64,000 bases of DNA, taken from NCBI GenBank assembly GCA_037892935.1, contig JAYXKI010000018.1:744001-808000 (forward strand), in the 5' to 3' direction. Made by a program: the position numbers and the translations under genes. Position 1 is the stretch's first letter, and each line of letters begins with the position of its first letter. The stretch comes from Phlebopus portentosus (taxonomy: Eukaryota > Basidiomycota > Agaricomycetes > Boletales > Boletinellaceae). Positions 21,756 to 35,253 of this stretch are shown piece by piece. The notes under the pieces were generated by a model, which did no database searches, was not told where the DNA came from, and saw nothing but the letters and a program-made list of their open reading frames with translations.

Positions 21756-24494
21756 CTAGTCGTCCTCGATGGTGATCAATTCGGGCCCACTTCCTTCGTC
21801 GATTTTCTCGTTTGGATTGTCAAGAATCAGTAGACCATCTTCCTCAAAGCGTCTCTTTTTGCTAGGACTCGCCAGGTTGACTTCTGGCGCCTTGGTTGCT
21901 TTCACCCGTTTCGCCGGTGGAGCACCGTCTTGAACACCGTCTAGGTCCAGGGCGCGTTTTCGGAGAGTACTTAGAGCCGTCACTCCCTGACCAGCTGGCT
22001 TAGTCATTTTCGGAGGTCTCGGTAGTGCTGACGGCAAGATAAATGAGGGTCCATCAGGAGGGTGATTGGGACTGTTCCGAACGGGTTAGATGGGTCTTCA
22101 ATATTACCGAATAAATGAACATACGGCAAAGGCAAAATGGCAGCTGCGAGGGTGCCCAGCTCACCATCTTCATCAACAATTGTAAGGAATTTACCGTGAG
22201 TAACACCAAGGCTCGCGAGTGATCGATCCAAATTGTCCTCAAAATCAGGATCTGCTAACAAGCGTTTATCCTCGTATATACCCACATCACGAGGACCAGT
22301 CCCGTCATCAGCACCTTCTCCAGTTCCAAGTAACCCATTGATGGCTTCGGATAAGATGACACGCTCGGGATCACACAGTAAGTCCACGTACGTATCCCGA
22401 CAGACGCCACACCCCGTTGAAGGAAGTCCAACAGTGCACGCATTAAGCGGAACTTCTGCCTTGCGCTGAAGATGAACGTTGCGAACACCCTTATAGTTCT
22501 TTTGCAGTAATTGTAAAGCCTGCAAAACGATTATCCCTGCTATAATAGCGTTCGTTGTTGCGATGGCTGGGATGATGTTTCCAGCCATTTCTTTTTACGG
22601 TCGGAACGTTTGGACATTAAAATCGGCGAAATCTCCACCAAAAGACTCGAGCACGGCACCTTTAATTTCCCATCGACTTTTCCTAGGAATTCCATATGCT
22701 GCAGAACGCAAATTAGAAGCAGCCGTTACAAAGTCAAGCGTATCATCGTCATCCTTGTCGAAAGAGATCGTGTCTTCCCCATTTCGCACCCGCGCGGCTA
22801 AGCGGTGTGTACTAAAGGAGATGTTTAGCATTTTGAGCGTACAACGGAATCAGCTTAACAACACAGACCTCGATACAAAGAGGACCAGGCTTTCTTGAAG
22901 TGACAGTTCCTTCTGATCTTTGAGACCTGAGGATGACTTCGACGTTGACCCTGAAGCGACTGTCTCCGACGTTCCGTTCAACGCCCTTCTTGGCGACTTG
23001 ACATCACTTATAGAACCCGCATCAGAGGCATTTGCGCTTGAAACAGGAGCAGGCTTGAAACTCCCATCGGCTATACTGTCAAATTCCAGAGGTGTTGGTG
23101 GAGCTCGATTCTTCCACATATCCCCCATACTGAGGAGGTTCCTTATGTCGGAGTTAAAAACCTACGCGAATTGATGTCGTAGATAATATGACAGCAGGTC
23201 ATAACTGACTATTCCTCATACAACGTCTTACGAACCTTATCGAAGACAAGCCGGGCAGCGTCTACGGACCTGCTACCAGTACCCACTCCATTGATAATAG
23301 TTCCGTTAGGAGAGGGATCTGATCGAAATGCCTTGCGCACTACTGCAAAAGCTTGTGCTTCCTTCCGTAAGTTCGCGATTTCCTGGGCTAAATCCAGATT
23401 TTGGCCGTTAGCAAACCGGAATGTGACAGTTCAAGCGGTGTACCATTCTCTCCTGCCTTTTCTGCAGCATCTAATTCGTCACTGCCGTCTTCGTCTTCGC
23501 CAAATAATTGACTTGATGCAATAATATCAGTGCAAAAGAATGAATTATCGAGCTGGAAATTGTATGGTGTCTACTTACGGGATCAGGTAACTTTTAGCCC
23601 ATACAATACAGTGAACTGGCTGGCTTGGAGTACTCCGAATAGTGCAGACCGGAAACGTTTTTGCCATCGGTTTAGGAAGACAGTCAAAGCATTCAAATCG
23701 GTCCTACAAATGCGATAGTCAATATATCTTGTCCTACAGGTCCAGGCTCCTGTGCGACGGCGCATCCTTCGCGATTGATATCATATGTAGAGAGGGACTT
23801 ACCTTTAAGATTGGTTGCACCTGCCCAAAATACCCAGCCGTACCAGACTCCACTAGTGGAACACCAGCAGCGAGACATAGTTTGTTGACGTGCCTCCGTG
23901 CATCTGTAAGATTTGGAAGAAGTTACGGTCCGTGTGATGGAAGATCAAATGCCTATACAGGCCAACGAAGCTCATACCAAGGTTATCCAATGCGTTCAAA
24001 ACAATATCAAACCCCCGGAACCATGCAACGTCGAACTGAGGTTCTTTAATATTTGCGTGTATGGGAATTATGCGTACAAACGGATTGAACGCCTGGGCGG
24101 TCCGTGCTGCAACCTTAGAGACAACTTTTTGAGTTACACATCACCAAGAAAGATACATTGCTCCAAACCAGTGCTTTTGATTGTTTGATATCCTTCTTAC
24201 GAAAGAGAAATTGACGGTTTAAATTCGAAAGGTCGATAGTATCCAGGTCCAATAGCGTGATATGCCCAAACCCAGTCAATACCACATTCTTTACTGGAAC
24301 AGAAAGATGGTTTGCAACCACCAAGACGTAATCAGACATAAGAACATACAGAGTTCGCAACCGATACCCCCAGCGCCTACTAGAAGAACCTTCAAGCTTC
24401 CCAGGCGATCATGCAGCTCTGGTCCAAGGATAACCCTGGTATGTGCAGAGCGAGAAAGGTGTGTTGAAACGGCCGAATCGACCATGATGGACAT
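21756..24494 (-). CDS. UBA2: SUMO-activating enzyme E1 subunit 2 (UBA2)
   Basis: UBA2 pairs with AOS1 to adenylate SUMO and carry it as a thioester to UBC9. Exon 1 ends in the nucleotide-binding loop [10 protein letters not shown] 56-bp intron (24349-24294) follows, and exon 2 gives [18 protein letters not shown], the adenylation core. Further in come [10 protein letters not shown] and LVESGTAG. The catalytic cysteine block [15 protein letters not shown] lies near 23660-23615 and [14 protein letters not shown] near 22570. The C-terminus is Lys-rich with nuclear-signal-like patches (SPSKKRR) and ends ITIEDD, as in UBA2 tails. At least six introns break the gene. The start is ATG at 24494, with an in-frame alternative at 24485. 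All key residues seen are present. Confidence 0.93.
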
Positions 24495-24740
24495 AAACGA
24501 AGAGATCGGTGTCGTCGATGTTGGGCAAGGGGACAACGATGACGGGCGGGCGGCACGCACGTAGAACGGGTCACAGACGCGGTGTTGGTCACATTGTACG
24601 TCACGCGTTTTCTCATCTCTACAAAAAAAGTGCCAAGACCACTCCGATTACAACACGGAACGATACAGTAGACACAAAAACAACAAAGTGATCACTACTC
24701 GTACAAGTACACTTGATAAGTTTTTCGGATGCCATAAAAC

Positions 24741-27700
24741 TTACACAGGACGTATCCGCTCGTCATTGCATTCGCATCCACAGCCTGAAGGGCAATATTT
24801 GAAACGTTGTAAGTTCCAGCATCTTAGATGAGCAGTGTGACAGCACACAATGCAAATATGAGAAATGCCTGACGGATAGAGCGGTAAGTTATAGCTGCTC
24901 ATAGAACAAGAACAGAAGAAAGAAAAGAACACACCTTTCACCGGGGCTCGACACACGATACACGACGGGTACGATTTCACAGAAGAGTGTGAACACGTCG
25001 GGCTTCCCGGCACGGAGAAACATTTCGGACACAGACATTCCACGCCTTCACGAGTATGAGAAAAGAAACCTGAACCTTGTAAAATCAGACCGACACTTAC
25101 CGAAGCCAGCTGAATCATGATGAAGCGAAGCAGGATCTGAGGTCTTCACAGCCTTGTACAGCTCCGTGCGTTTCTGTAGAAGCCGCCAACCGTGCAGCAT
25201 TTCCGCATATGCATCAACATGGGAGAGAAGCTGTGCCCGTGTGATATGAGAAGATGCGCTACTGAAATCATGAAAAATGAGTGTCGTAGGTGGGTCCGGA
25301 ATCCAAATCATTCACCTGAGCCGATGGTTAGCGAAACGATCCTGTCTAATGCCACTTTTCTGCGAGAACGTAATCCGTTTGCCATGAAGTAAAGGGTTCT
25401 CGGACTGGGTAATTGTTACTTTCCTGGTAAGAGACTACCTTAAGCTACGTACTAAACTGAAGGCATGACAGAGAAAGTACTCACTCTACAGGTGATGGCT
25501 TGTTCCGAATTTGCTCCTGATTTGATCCAATCAGATGGCGGACAGTTCCAGCGTTGAAAAGGCTCGACCAAGATCCGCGAGACGAAGCAGAAGAGCCGTA
25601 GCTCTGACTCACGGCGGGAGTGACCGGAGATATAGGAGAATGAGTTGCACGGACAAATGTAGGGGAGACCATTCGAGTGCTTTTTTGCTTTCTGACACTG
25701 AAATAATCCGAAGAGTGGGATCCAGATGTGTATAAAAGGCTCGTTTTCCCTTTTTTTCCCAGGATGCGGTTTGAATGGGTCAGCTCAACGAGACATGTGG
25801 TGGGAACTCGTCCCTTACCTTTTTCAGACCGTATGCTGGATGCATCTAGTTGTAAGACAGCGACAGCAAACATGGCTAGTATTTGCACATCCTTCAGCTG
25901 TATAAGCTGGGAATGACTTGACAAAAAGATCAGACTTCGTGCCGACAGAAGCAGAGCACACGTACAGCATCTCGATCAAAAGGCTCGTATATCTCAAGCC
26001 AGGATGCTTTGAATCTGACCTCATGGAAGATTGTGTACCTTCCCGTAAAATATCGACTCCTCTTAATATAGTCGCGAGACTAAGGAGGAGTCTTTCATGA
26101 TCATGGCGATAATGGCGACGGGCTATATTGGCATTCGACGTGCAATACGCGATAGGATCGTCAACGTTGAAGTTATAATCAACTGCCAGGCTGCGATGAG
26201 CACCGACAACGGAAGATCTGTCTTTGACAAATACGATCGTCAACCTCTTCGGCAGAAGGGAATAATTGTTCTGAGTGTTCTCCGGTTCTCGTGTCGGCTC
26301 GGAAGAATTCTGCTTGGGCTGAGAGAAGGAAAGCAGGTTGTTCATTATCCGCAGGATGCTCTCCATATCTTCTGGATCCCTTGAATCAAGGAAATCGTAC
26401 GAATGGTCATTAGCAGCTATGGCTAGTCTTCGGACCGCATCCGATAGCTGAAGAGGAGAGCGAAATAACCTCGGTACACCGTCTGATTCTCGTGAAGGGA
26501 GTGCCGGCGTGGCGGATAAATCCCGCGGTACAGTTTTCACTAGACGTGGAAGGGATCGGAAGATACAAACAAGTTGGCCTATCGAAACGGTTAATAGTTA
26601 GCCGGAGAATGGAAGCTGACTAATTACCATTTGGTCCGAAGACGCCTTGCGAAGATCGAGGTTCCGCTAAATTTGGATTGTCACGAATCAGAGAGGCAGA
26701 GAAATCCTTGCCCTTCTCGACTTCCGCTTGCTCAGCCTCGTCCGAAGATGTTCCCGAATCTAGACTGATTTTCTTCCCTCGCCTTCCGCCATCACCAAAT
26801 AACAGAAATCTCAGGCATGCTTCGAGGCACGGCCGCTGACTTTCCCTTATCTCTCGGAGTCTCCTTTGCATATATGCCCGCCTCTTGACTGAAATCAAAG
26901 GACTGCGCTCAATCTCCACGAGAGGCGCACCCTTAGGAGGCTTTGCAATAGGATAGTCCTTCGGAAAAGTGAAAGTCACGCGAACGAAAACATTCACTGT
27001 AGACGATTCTCCCCAAGGACCATGCAGTCCAAAAGTACAGGTGCGATGCTTCGTCAGGCCGTGCTAAAGGGGAAGTAATCAGCACGTAGCTTAGGCTGAT
27101 GATTACTATGGCGTACACGTTCTAACTTAACCTTTGCCGGAGTCAATTTGTTAACCGCAGCATTTATTCTATAAAGATCATCAGGTTTGGTCTTCCTCGA
27201 TGCGTGGTATTAATCAAAGAGCTTACTCGTCGAGAAGAGCCGCAGAGCTATCGGGCTCTCGTGGCATCTCTTCAGCTCCTCCACGACTGCTGCTCCTTCG
27301 TCGACCGGAATCAAAATTGGAAGCATCTCGTGTTGAGGTTGAGGGTGGACGAGGAGACCCTGAGCTACGTCGGGAGTGCTCGATGCCTTCAGGTGTAAAG
27401 CTTGACAGCCATGTTGCATGATCCATTCGAGACCTTCCTCCCTTCGTGCTACCTTTACTCATAGTGCCGTCGCGTCTATCTATGATACCTGAGGCCAAAT
27501 ATCGTTGAGCTTGATTCGGCAGCAACTCTTTTTCCTTGACTGATTCATGCCGTATGCCTCGAGCAGCCGAACCTTGACGAGGTAAAAGAACAGGATTGTT
27601 TTGAGGTGTAAGCGGTGAAGCTCGGACACCAGCCAGAATGGAGCGCACTCCAGTTGGCGCGGAAAGCGCTGGCAAAGCTCCTGTTCCGCTAGGCTGCGCT

Positions 27701-29404
27701 CGGAATGATACCGACTCGTCCCTTTGGAGAGGCTTGAAGTTCGTTCCCTTCAGTTCTCGAGACGTCCCGGCTTTCTGAGCATATGAAGATCGTCATTAGT
27801 TACTCAACGCAAATGGACATGGACTCCTACTTGTATGACATCCCGACCTATGGGCCAAAACCGCAGGGTTTTGTCTTTAGACCAAGTGATCAACTGAAAT
27901 GCTTTGTCTTTCCTATGATTTCAGCTGAGGAGGTAACGATCGAAGACTTAGACTTACCACCGATGCCATCTCCGTCTCGCGCCCGCCAGACAAATTCTTT
28001 GATTACGTCCGTATGCCCATCGAAAGTATGTACAGGGGCTCTACCGTCGTCATAATTCCACAATTCGAGGACAGACTCTCCTCTCTGAGGAACGCTCAGT
28101 ACTCCGTTTCCAAACGGTAAATCCCTAGCTCTCCAGACTGGCCTATTTGTTTGCAAGATCTGCGATGGCTCGAGAGTCGATGATTGGAATTTGCCTGTAT
28201 CCCAAATTTTGATAGTTTTATCAAGTGAGCATGTTATTATTTCATTGCGCCTGGAATGAGACCAATCGATCCCATATATTTTGCCATCATGAGCTTTGAC
28301 ACGAGAAACAGGAATAGACCCTTTCTATGCTGGAGGTTCATGGAAATTTGCTGAGAAAGATAAGCATGACTGACCCTGCGATCCCAGATAAGAACTTCAT
28401 CCAAATGAGATGAAGCAAGTATATTGCCGTCTTTGCGGTTCCATTTTACTTGCGTACCTCCGGCTCGTCGCGAAGTCAGGCCCGAATTGCTCCCGAATGC
28501 AAGAGTTGCTCACCATTGAAAGCACACAAACCTTCGTGCGGGCAAACGTTTAAAAAAAGTTCAGAACATAGATTGCATATCTCGAGAAGTAACTGACCGA
28601 ACGCCGGTTTCTGTGGTTGTCTGATATCCCAGGCCCAAATCCAAGAATCTATCCCAATGCTGCAAACAACGTCTGGATCAAATGGGTGCCAATTGATATC
28701 GGTAATCGCTCTATAATGAGCCTGAAGAATGAATTCTATGGAGGTCTTGTTGACAAGCAGAAGATTCCAAATTAACCTATAATCATATGAACAAATCTAT
28801 CATCACAAATTGCAAGTGAAGACAAACATTCGCTGGCTTGACGTTGATACAATATATTCGGCACGACTCGGACTTGGGTTCCACTGCACGTCTGCAACAT
28901 CCCATGTCCCGCCTTGCGGCAAGAATCTAGGAATCTTCAAAGGGGCTTCAAGGTCTATAATGAATAGACCTTTGCGACTGTCAACACGCCTTCTTAGTCA
29001 AAATGAGGACCACTTCAAAGGAGATTGACACACGCAGCGAGAACTATATCCCGACTTGTCGGACTTATACTCATCTTTCGATATCTTGAGTCTAATCGAG
29101 TTGTATAAATGTATGAGCAACTCACATTCCCAACGGAATCGCCCACCATTCTCGCCATGCCGATCTGAATATGCTTCAACTTCCCACCTTCGTCTGCCGA
29201 ACCAGGTTCATTTATTGTTTCATTGCGAGTACTGGAGAACGGCTGCAGGCTGGATGTATCCTCGTGCGCTCGGTACCCATTCTGAGGTAAGGATGGTCTT
29301 CGGGTTGATAGATGGCTCAGAGGAGGTGACGGTGCCTTCTGAAATGTCTGAGTTGTTCCAGTAGTTGCAAATGAACGTTTGGCAGACGGTGACGGTGAGG
29401 GCAT
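24741..29404 (-). CDS. WDR59: WDR59/Sea3-type subunit of the GATOR2 (SEACAT) complex
   Basis: WDR59/Sea3 is a vacuole/lysosome-associated WD40 protein in the complex that relays amino-acid sufficiency to TORC1. The N-terminal third carries WD repeats, including NWHPFDPDVV and WAWDIRQPQKP near 28680-28600 and PVWRARDLPFGNG with VHTFDGHTDV near 28150-28000, motifs characteristic of WDR59. A Ser/Pro/Arg-rich linker occupies about 27780-27220. An RWD domain (FTFPKDYP, then SLIR) spans about 26997-26640. The C-terminal RING-like zinc domain has CIVCRAPVKG and, after an intron, HICIVC, H-x2-H-like residues and CPSGCGCEC, ending at 24741. Many introns. The start is the ATG at 29404. It lies 246 bp downstream-to-upstream of UBA2 on the same strand. 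Confidence 0.9.
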
Positions 29405-29602
29405 ACAGGAAAGACGTTGACTGAGCTGAGACCGAGACGTTTGGGGACCTAGGCTTCTTACGTAAGCAATCCGCTTGCGTGCAGGGAGACTTGTATCCCA
29501 GCCTTACTTGTCCGCTGTAGCACGGTCGATCACTAGGATCACTCATGTCAGCCTGCCTCCATCACTTTCTTCCTTGTCTAACTCTCACTTTACTTTGAAT
29601 AC
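29405..29602. promoter_or_regulatory. Short divergent promoter between WDR59 and MRF1
   Basis: Only 198 bp separate the two ATGs of divergently transcribed genes, so both promoters must lie here or extend into 5' coding sequence. No clear TATA box is seen. The region has pyrimidine-rich tracts. Confidence 0.5.
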
Positions 29603-31173
29603 ATGTTGCGAGCGTGCTCACAGTTTCTTCGTCGGGCATCGCAAAGGAGTCTGCATTATAGCACCAACTGGGCAACGCGGTCCAATTCCATTGGAACGCT
29701 ACGACTTTTCCAACCCTACAAACTCTGGACAAGGAAAACTCGAGACTTCTGGCGGTTATCGACAAACACATTGATGAACGACATTCTTTATCCTTGCAGG
29801 TTCGCAGCTCTATTTTGGAGAAGAGAAGCAACTGCAATTGAACAAGAACATTAGGCCAGTAACTCTGATTCAGGTATCGTCGATGTTGAGCTTTGTAAAC
29901 GGCTGAAGAACTTGGACGAATTCTATAAAACTTGGTGCATCTGGCAAGAGACTAGAAAGGTGCGTTCATAATCGAAAAGCAGGATAAATTTGACTGATCA
30001 TGGTGCAGTAGCATCTATCTGAAACAGCTCTCCTCCTCAGAGATGAAGATCAGACTATTCGGGACCTTGCAGAAGAAGAATACGAGAAGCTTTTGGACTA
30101 TCATAATACTTTGCTGCACGAGAAGATACCTGCACTTCTTGTTCCTCGCTCAATAGCGACGGATGTTTCTGCTTTGATTGAACTCAAGCCCGGCGTAGGT
30201 GGCTCCGAGTCATCCTTGTTCCTTTCCGACCTCCTGCGTATGTACACCCGTTACGCAAATTTGCGACGTTGGACTGCAAAAATCATCTCATCGGATAACA
30301 AAGACGGCGGAGGTTTGAAGTACGCGATCTTGGAGATTGGTGGTGAAGGAGCTTACGAATGCCTTCAGTGGGAAAACGGCGTTCATAGAGTGCAAAGAAT
30401 ACCTAAAACTGAAGCTTCCGGACGGGTCCACACCAGTACTGTTCAGGTTCTTGTACGTTTCTCCGCTTTACATCTTCCTTGGTGTTCACAGCTCATTGCT
30501 TCTAGGTTCTACCTGTACCTAAAGAAAACTCTGATGTAAATGAGGAAGACGACGTAGTGGATGAAAAAGATGTCCGAATAGAAGTGATGCGAGCTCGTGG
30601 TGCTGGTGGACAGGTTCGCGCAGCCTCTCGATTTTATCACCTACGTCCAGTTGATCTTTCATGTTCTCAATAGCACGTCAACAAAACGGAATCAGCCGTT
30701 CGACTCACACATCTTCCTACTGGAATTACCGTATCCATGCAAGATGAAAGAAGCCAACATATGGTAAGTCAAGTCGCTCCTGGGTGCCCAATCCGCATCT
30801 GACTTGCTTCTGAATAAAACCAGAACAAATCTAGAGCCTTCAAAGTCCTTCGCGCTCGACTACTTGACCGAAAACTTCAAACGGAAGTTACGGAACGTAG
30901 AGAAACCAGAAGAAAGCTTGTGAAGAGCGCTGATCGTAGCGAAAAGATTCGAACTTACAACTTCGCACAGGTGTGTCTCCGACCGGATTTTCTCGTAATA
31001 TTACGCAGACATATTCACCGTGTATATAGGACAGAGTGACGGATCATCGAATAGGGATGACGGTGAAAAACATCCCTTCTGTTCTCGAGGGCGACACATT
31101 GCAAGACATTTTAGACGCGATTCAGAAGAGCCACCGTCAGGAACTAATCGAGGAAATGCTCGAAAACGTTTGA
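29603..31173 (+). CDS. MRF1: Mitochondrial class-I peptide chain release factor (mtRF1/MRF1)
   Basis: The protein releases finished chains from mitochondrial ribosomes at UAA/UAG. A basic, Arg/Ser-rich N-terminus starting at 29603 looks like a mitochondrial targeting peptide. The release-factor core follows with [12 protein letters not shown] and [20 protein letters not shown]. After intron removal the ribosomal catalytic motif reads RGAGGQ, then [17 protein letters not shown]. The C-terminal helix is rich in Arg and Lys, and the frame ends at TGA 31171-31173. At least six introns were seen, most with clear GT-AG ends. The join between the targeting exon and the next coding stretch ([16 protein letters not shown], near 29725) requires a frame change for which I found no good intron, so the N-terminal model is uncertain. 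Confidence 0.88.
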
Positions 31174-31309
31174 TGGGCACTATTAGCGGTGGACACGGAA
31201 GTGGGTTATAGAGTTGATTGCATGCGATTCAATCCAAAAACCATATGTCACCCAAAGCATAGAACATATAATGAAATATGATAGATAACCATTCGACGCC
31301 CAAAAGAGG
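31174..31309. other. Intergenic gap between convergent MRF1 and CSC1-like genes
   Basis: This 136-bp spacer between two convergent 3' ends must hold both termination regions. No obvious polyadenylation motif stands out. Confidence 0.4.
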
Positions 31310-34300
31310 TCAAGATCTCGGGAAAGCGCCAGGAATCGTTTGTCGTCTCCTCTCCGGATGATGGAAATATGTTCCGTGTCTTTTCTTGGAGGGCGACAAG
31401 GTAGTAGCGGTCGCCTGTATAGACGAGTTAGACCGACCAGCACCGTCTCCGGCGGTAGACGAAGACGACGTATTCTCATGAACAGAGCTCGACTGGCTAT
31501 CATGCGCGTAATCCTCGTCCGAGTCGCTCCCTATGTCCTCCATTAACCAATTTGCATCTTCGGGCAGAATTATGACACCGGATGCATCGTCGAAACTCAG
31601 ACGATGGTTCACCCTTCGTTCGTGCTGATTCTGTCCGTCTGCCCGAACGTCGGACCATGGATTTCCCAGTGTTGATTCGGCATCCGAATATCCTTCACGT
31701 GGACCTGTTCCTGCCTGCTCTGGAACGGTTACCTGGCTGACTGTTCGCCTTCGATTTCCTTTTCGGATGGTACTATATCGTTTGCGCAGGGTAAGGACGA
31801 CTGCTTCATTGTTGTCTGGTGCATTGGAAATCGCACTCCCCCTGTTGACAAGCGTCTGACCCTTCTTAAGAGGAAGCCAAGGCTGCGGGAGCACTCCATT
31901 AAGGGCCGGATGCCCATAACGACGCCTTCCAGTACTATGCGATGTTACTACGCATGCACAATCTATAACCAAAGCGGTTGGGACTCACTTCAAGACTCCA
32001 TTATACCAATTGCTCATCGGCGGTTGCGACTGAAACAAATTGTTAGAAAGAATAACGCTAAGATTCAAAATATGAAGTACTTGCATAATCTGTTCGGTCA
32101 TCTTCCGGAGCAACATAGAGTGTCTCATCGTTCTGGGCGTATCTTCTTCGATTCAAATTACTTATCGGATGCTAGTCAGGTAACACAACTTTGCGTAGTA
32201 GGATACAATTACCTTTGTGACCAAGTGACGGGATGACCAGCCCGCATCCTGAGCAACTCCGCTGATTCCTCGCCACGTTGCACCTCGAATACGGAGCTCA
32301 AGTTGACATACTTGCTCAAAGGTTCAAATACCTTGGCGGTGTAAATGGACCAGGCAAAAGTTCCAAGGATAAGCATTCCCATGAATGAAGAAAGAACGTA
32401 GCCCTTCTTTAGCAGGAAAAGGCCAGTCATGAAGATTTGGAAGATGATAATACCCCAAACAAGACGAGCGAACGTGATGGGCCAAGCCTGTCCTTGAGAT
32501 TCATATGGTTTGTAGAACACTGTACAATTCAAGTAAGACTCTGACAGATGCCATGCACAGCTCTTCTCACCAAATAAAAGCTTGTACTTGTAAACCAAAT
32601 AACCGATCCCGAAGTAAAGTGCACCGAAGATCAATATGGTGGGTTGTATTATGCTATAAAGCATGGTGACAACGAAAATAAGAATGGCTTGAGGATAAAC
32701 GACGCCATAGTTGATCATTGGAGGTGCATTGACCTCAGCGAAATCTATTTCGCGTCAGAACATATACGTTGCGAAGACAGCAAATTAGCCATACCCCTTG
32801 GCGTACGAGTTACGAAGAGCCGAAGAATGATTCGCGGAATTATGACTCCAAGATTAAGAAGTTGCAGAGGCATTATGCCTAAGCTTTGCAGGATGACATA
32901 AGAAAGGAAGAAGTATCTGTCGGACCGTGAGCATTCAACGGCGAGGCACCGTCATTACATGTGCTGTGCTCTTACCTTGCACGACCTTGATGAAGGGCCT
33001 GTGCTATCCTTTCCGGAACCTTGGCCGGCGACTCTGCGAGCTCTCGTATCAACTGCCAATACGTAGAAGCGAGAAGGAAGATGAACACGACATTGACGAG
33101 TAGGAAAAGAAAGTATTTCTTCATGAGAGAATATTCGATCCAGCTTCTGGCTTGATACCCCTGGAAGTATGTAAGAGCTAATCGAAATAAGGGAATCGGA
33201 TACGTCAGCTAATCTATGCGAGAAGACGATCTACCAGGTCGTACCTTCGAAAAGAAAGGGTAGTAACGCGTTAAATGAAATCATCGCGACAGATGGCAGG
33301 ACGTTTTGCACGATGGCGCGAAGCTGATCATTCGCATCTATCCAACGTCCAAGCCACGGCATGGTTTTCTTGATTTCCTCGTAGCTCAGCAGACTCGCGA
33401 GTGCAGTGATGGGGAAGATCCAGAAGAAGAAAATGAGAAGCATGATTCCTAAGACAATCAGCTCTCGCGCACGTCTTACGTTCCTTGTATGGCCCATGTT
33501 ATCCCAGACAATGTCGCGAGGCTCCGGAGCAAGGACCGTTGTACATTGCAATGGTTGTGGAGCGTGCGCAACTTGAGAGGCAATTTGCTATTGAAGAAAT
33601 CACGTCAAAAGCGAAAATTTGCGATTATGAAAGCAAGGCACTAACAGCACTAGACATCCTCTCGAATGTCACAAAGGCCGTATGGGAAGCCTTGAATTTC
33701 CCAGTCTTCCTTCGTTGTTTGACGGCCTCATCTGCCTCTTTGAAGCGCTCGTCCAGAAACTCCAACGCGTCCACCTTTGACTTGAACCAGCTTGGCCTGA
33801 TAGAGGGCCTTTTGCGATGAGGCACGACTGATGGTGCGGTTCTATTTGAAGGAGCTCGGCCTTCCTCAATATCGATCAAAGGAGGAACAGCACTGTTTGA
33901 AGGATCAAAGACGTCCACGATACTTGGGTTCCCCAGATAGGCCGTCCAAGCCTTCTCCAACTTCAGTAAAGCTTCTGTTCTGATATCAATCAGCTTCCTG
34001 AGAGTCAAGACCTCTCTGCACAGGCTGACGCTCTCGACAGTCAAATCCATATTCTCGAAATAGACCGCCAAAGCGCGTTCTCCACGTAGATGAGGCGGGA
34101 GGTCTGTGACCATCACCGTCCGCGCCGCGATGGAATGGACGAGCTCGAGTGAAAAGAGCTGCCGCGCTCGAATAAACCGTGCATAATTCTTGTGAATGAA
34201 CCGAAGAGCAAGGAAAGTGAAAATATACGCGAAGAGGAGATGAAGCGAAAGGTACGAGTTAGCGTCGTTCAACAGATCCATCCAATCTCTTCCTGGAGTC

Positions 34301-34978
34301 TGAGAGGGTTTCTTCGGCGCATCGTCGAGTATCGTATACCAATCAGGATCATCATCCTCGTCAGTGGGCATTCCGATATTATTCTGGTCCAAACATGAGA
34401 TGTCAATCAACACGATTGAAGGGTTAATAATTACCTTGAAATTTATCGGCATAATAATTGCGACTGCGAGCAGAGACATGACCGTGAAAAGATAAAAGGA
34501 CATTTTGAAGAAATTCAAAAGCTGCATATAATCAGCGTGATGAACGGCCAAAACTCGAACGAGCGAAACTCACGACAGCTGCATCTAAACCGACAATTTG
34601 TAGAATGGTTATTTCTGAAGTTTTGATTGTTGGCATGATCCAGCCGAAGAATGCGAAATGAGCATGAGCTTCATGAGGCGAGAAACCTTGAATTGCATCA
34701 TCATTATTAGACATAAACAAGGCTTTGAGGATAACGATGACCAACCTTTAAGCTTCGTTCTTGGTGCGAATAGCAGAGGCCATCGAGTTCTGGAGTATGA
34801 GAAGACCAGGAATGATACTAGTCCGATGGTCAACGATAGTGTCAACTGCGTCGTAAACCATGGTCCCTCAAAAGTGCCTGTGCGCCACGGCTGCTGAGAA
34901 ACGATAAATACAGAAAGTGAGAAGGGTGCATACGAGTTGGAGGTGAAGTTGGAGGGGCAGGGCTTTCGGGCTTGTCAT
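31310..34978 (-). CDS. CSC1/OSCA (RSN1 family) mechanosensitive or osmosensitive cation channel
   Basis: This is a multi-pass plasma-membrane or organellar channel of the DUF221/RSN1_7TM family. Exon 1 is short (15 codons from ATG at 34978) and is followed by a 40-bp intron. The first helix lies near 34850-34790 (LTLSLTIGLVSFLVFSYS), with further N-terminal helices at about 34690-34410. A cytosolic PHM7_cyt-type domain spans about 34120-33625 (ERALAVYFENMDLTVESV). The conserved helical block from about 33551 to 32209 includes PQAILIFVVTMLYSIIQP, ALYFGIGYLVYKYKL and GLFLLKKGY. The C-terminal tail is long, Ser/Arg-rich and probably cytosolic, ending at 31310. Several introns. It is divergent from the E2 gene at 35254. 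The exact channel role cannot be told from sequence. Confidence 0.87.
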
Positions 34979-35253
34979 AATCTAACGAGAAACTGTATTC
35001 GTCAATCATCCTGAGTCCGAGTCGAATGTATTGCTGGGATATGTTAGTAGCATGTTAAGCAGGTGTGGTCGGTGTGACGCGACGTGACCGGGACGTCGGA
35101 CGGATGAAGGAGATCCGAGCGTGACCGTGAGGTGAGAGGCGAAGTAACGTTAACGTAACAACGACCGCCGAGTCTAAAATGCACACCAGAAACCGTCCCA
35201 AGCAAATCGATTTCCTCCCATCCACATTCATCCGCAAGTATACCACGTCCATA
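34979..35253. promoter_or_regulatory. Divergent promoter between the CSC1-like and E2 genes
   Basis: These 275 bp lie between two ATGs pointing away from each other. The segment has several CGTGAC/TCACG-like words. No TATA box is evident. Confidence 0.45.
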
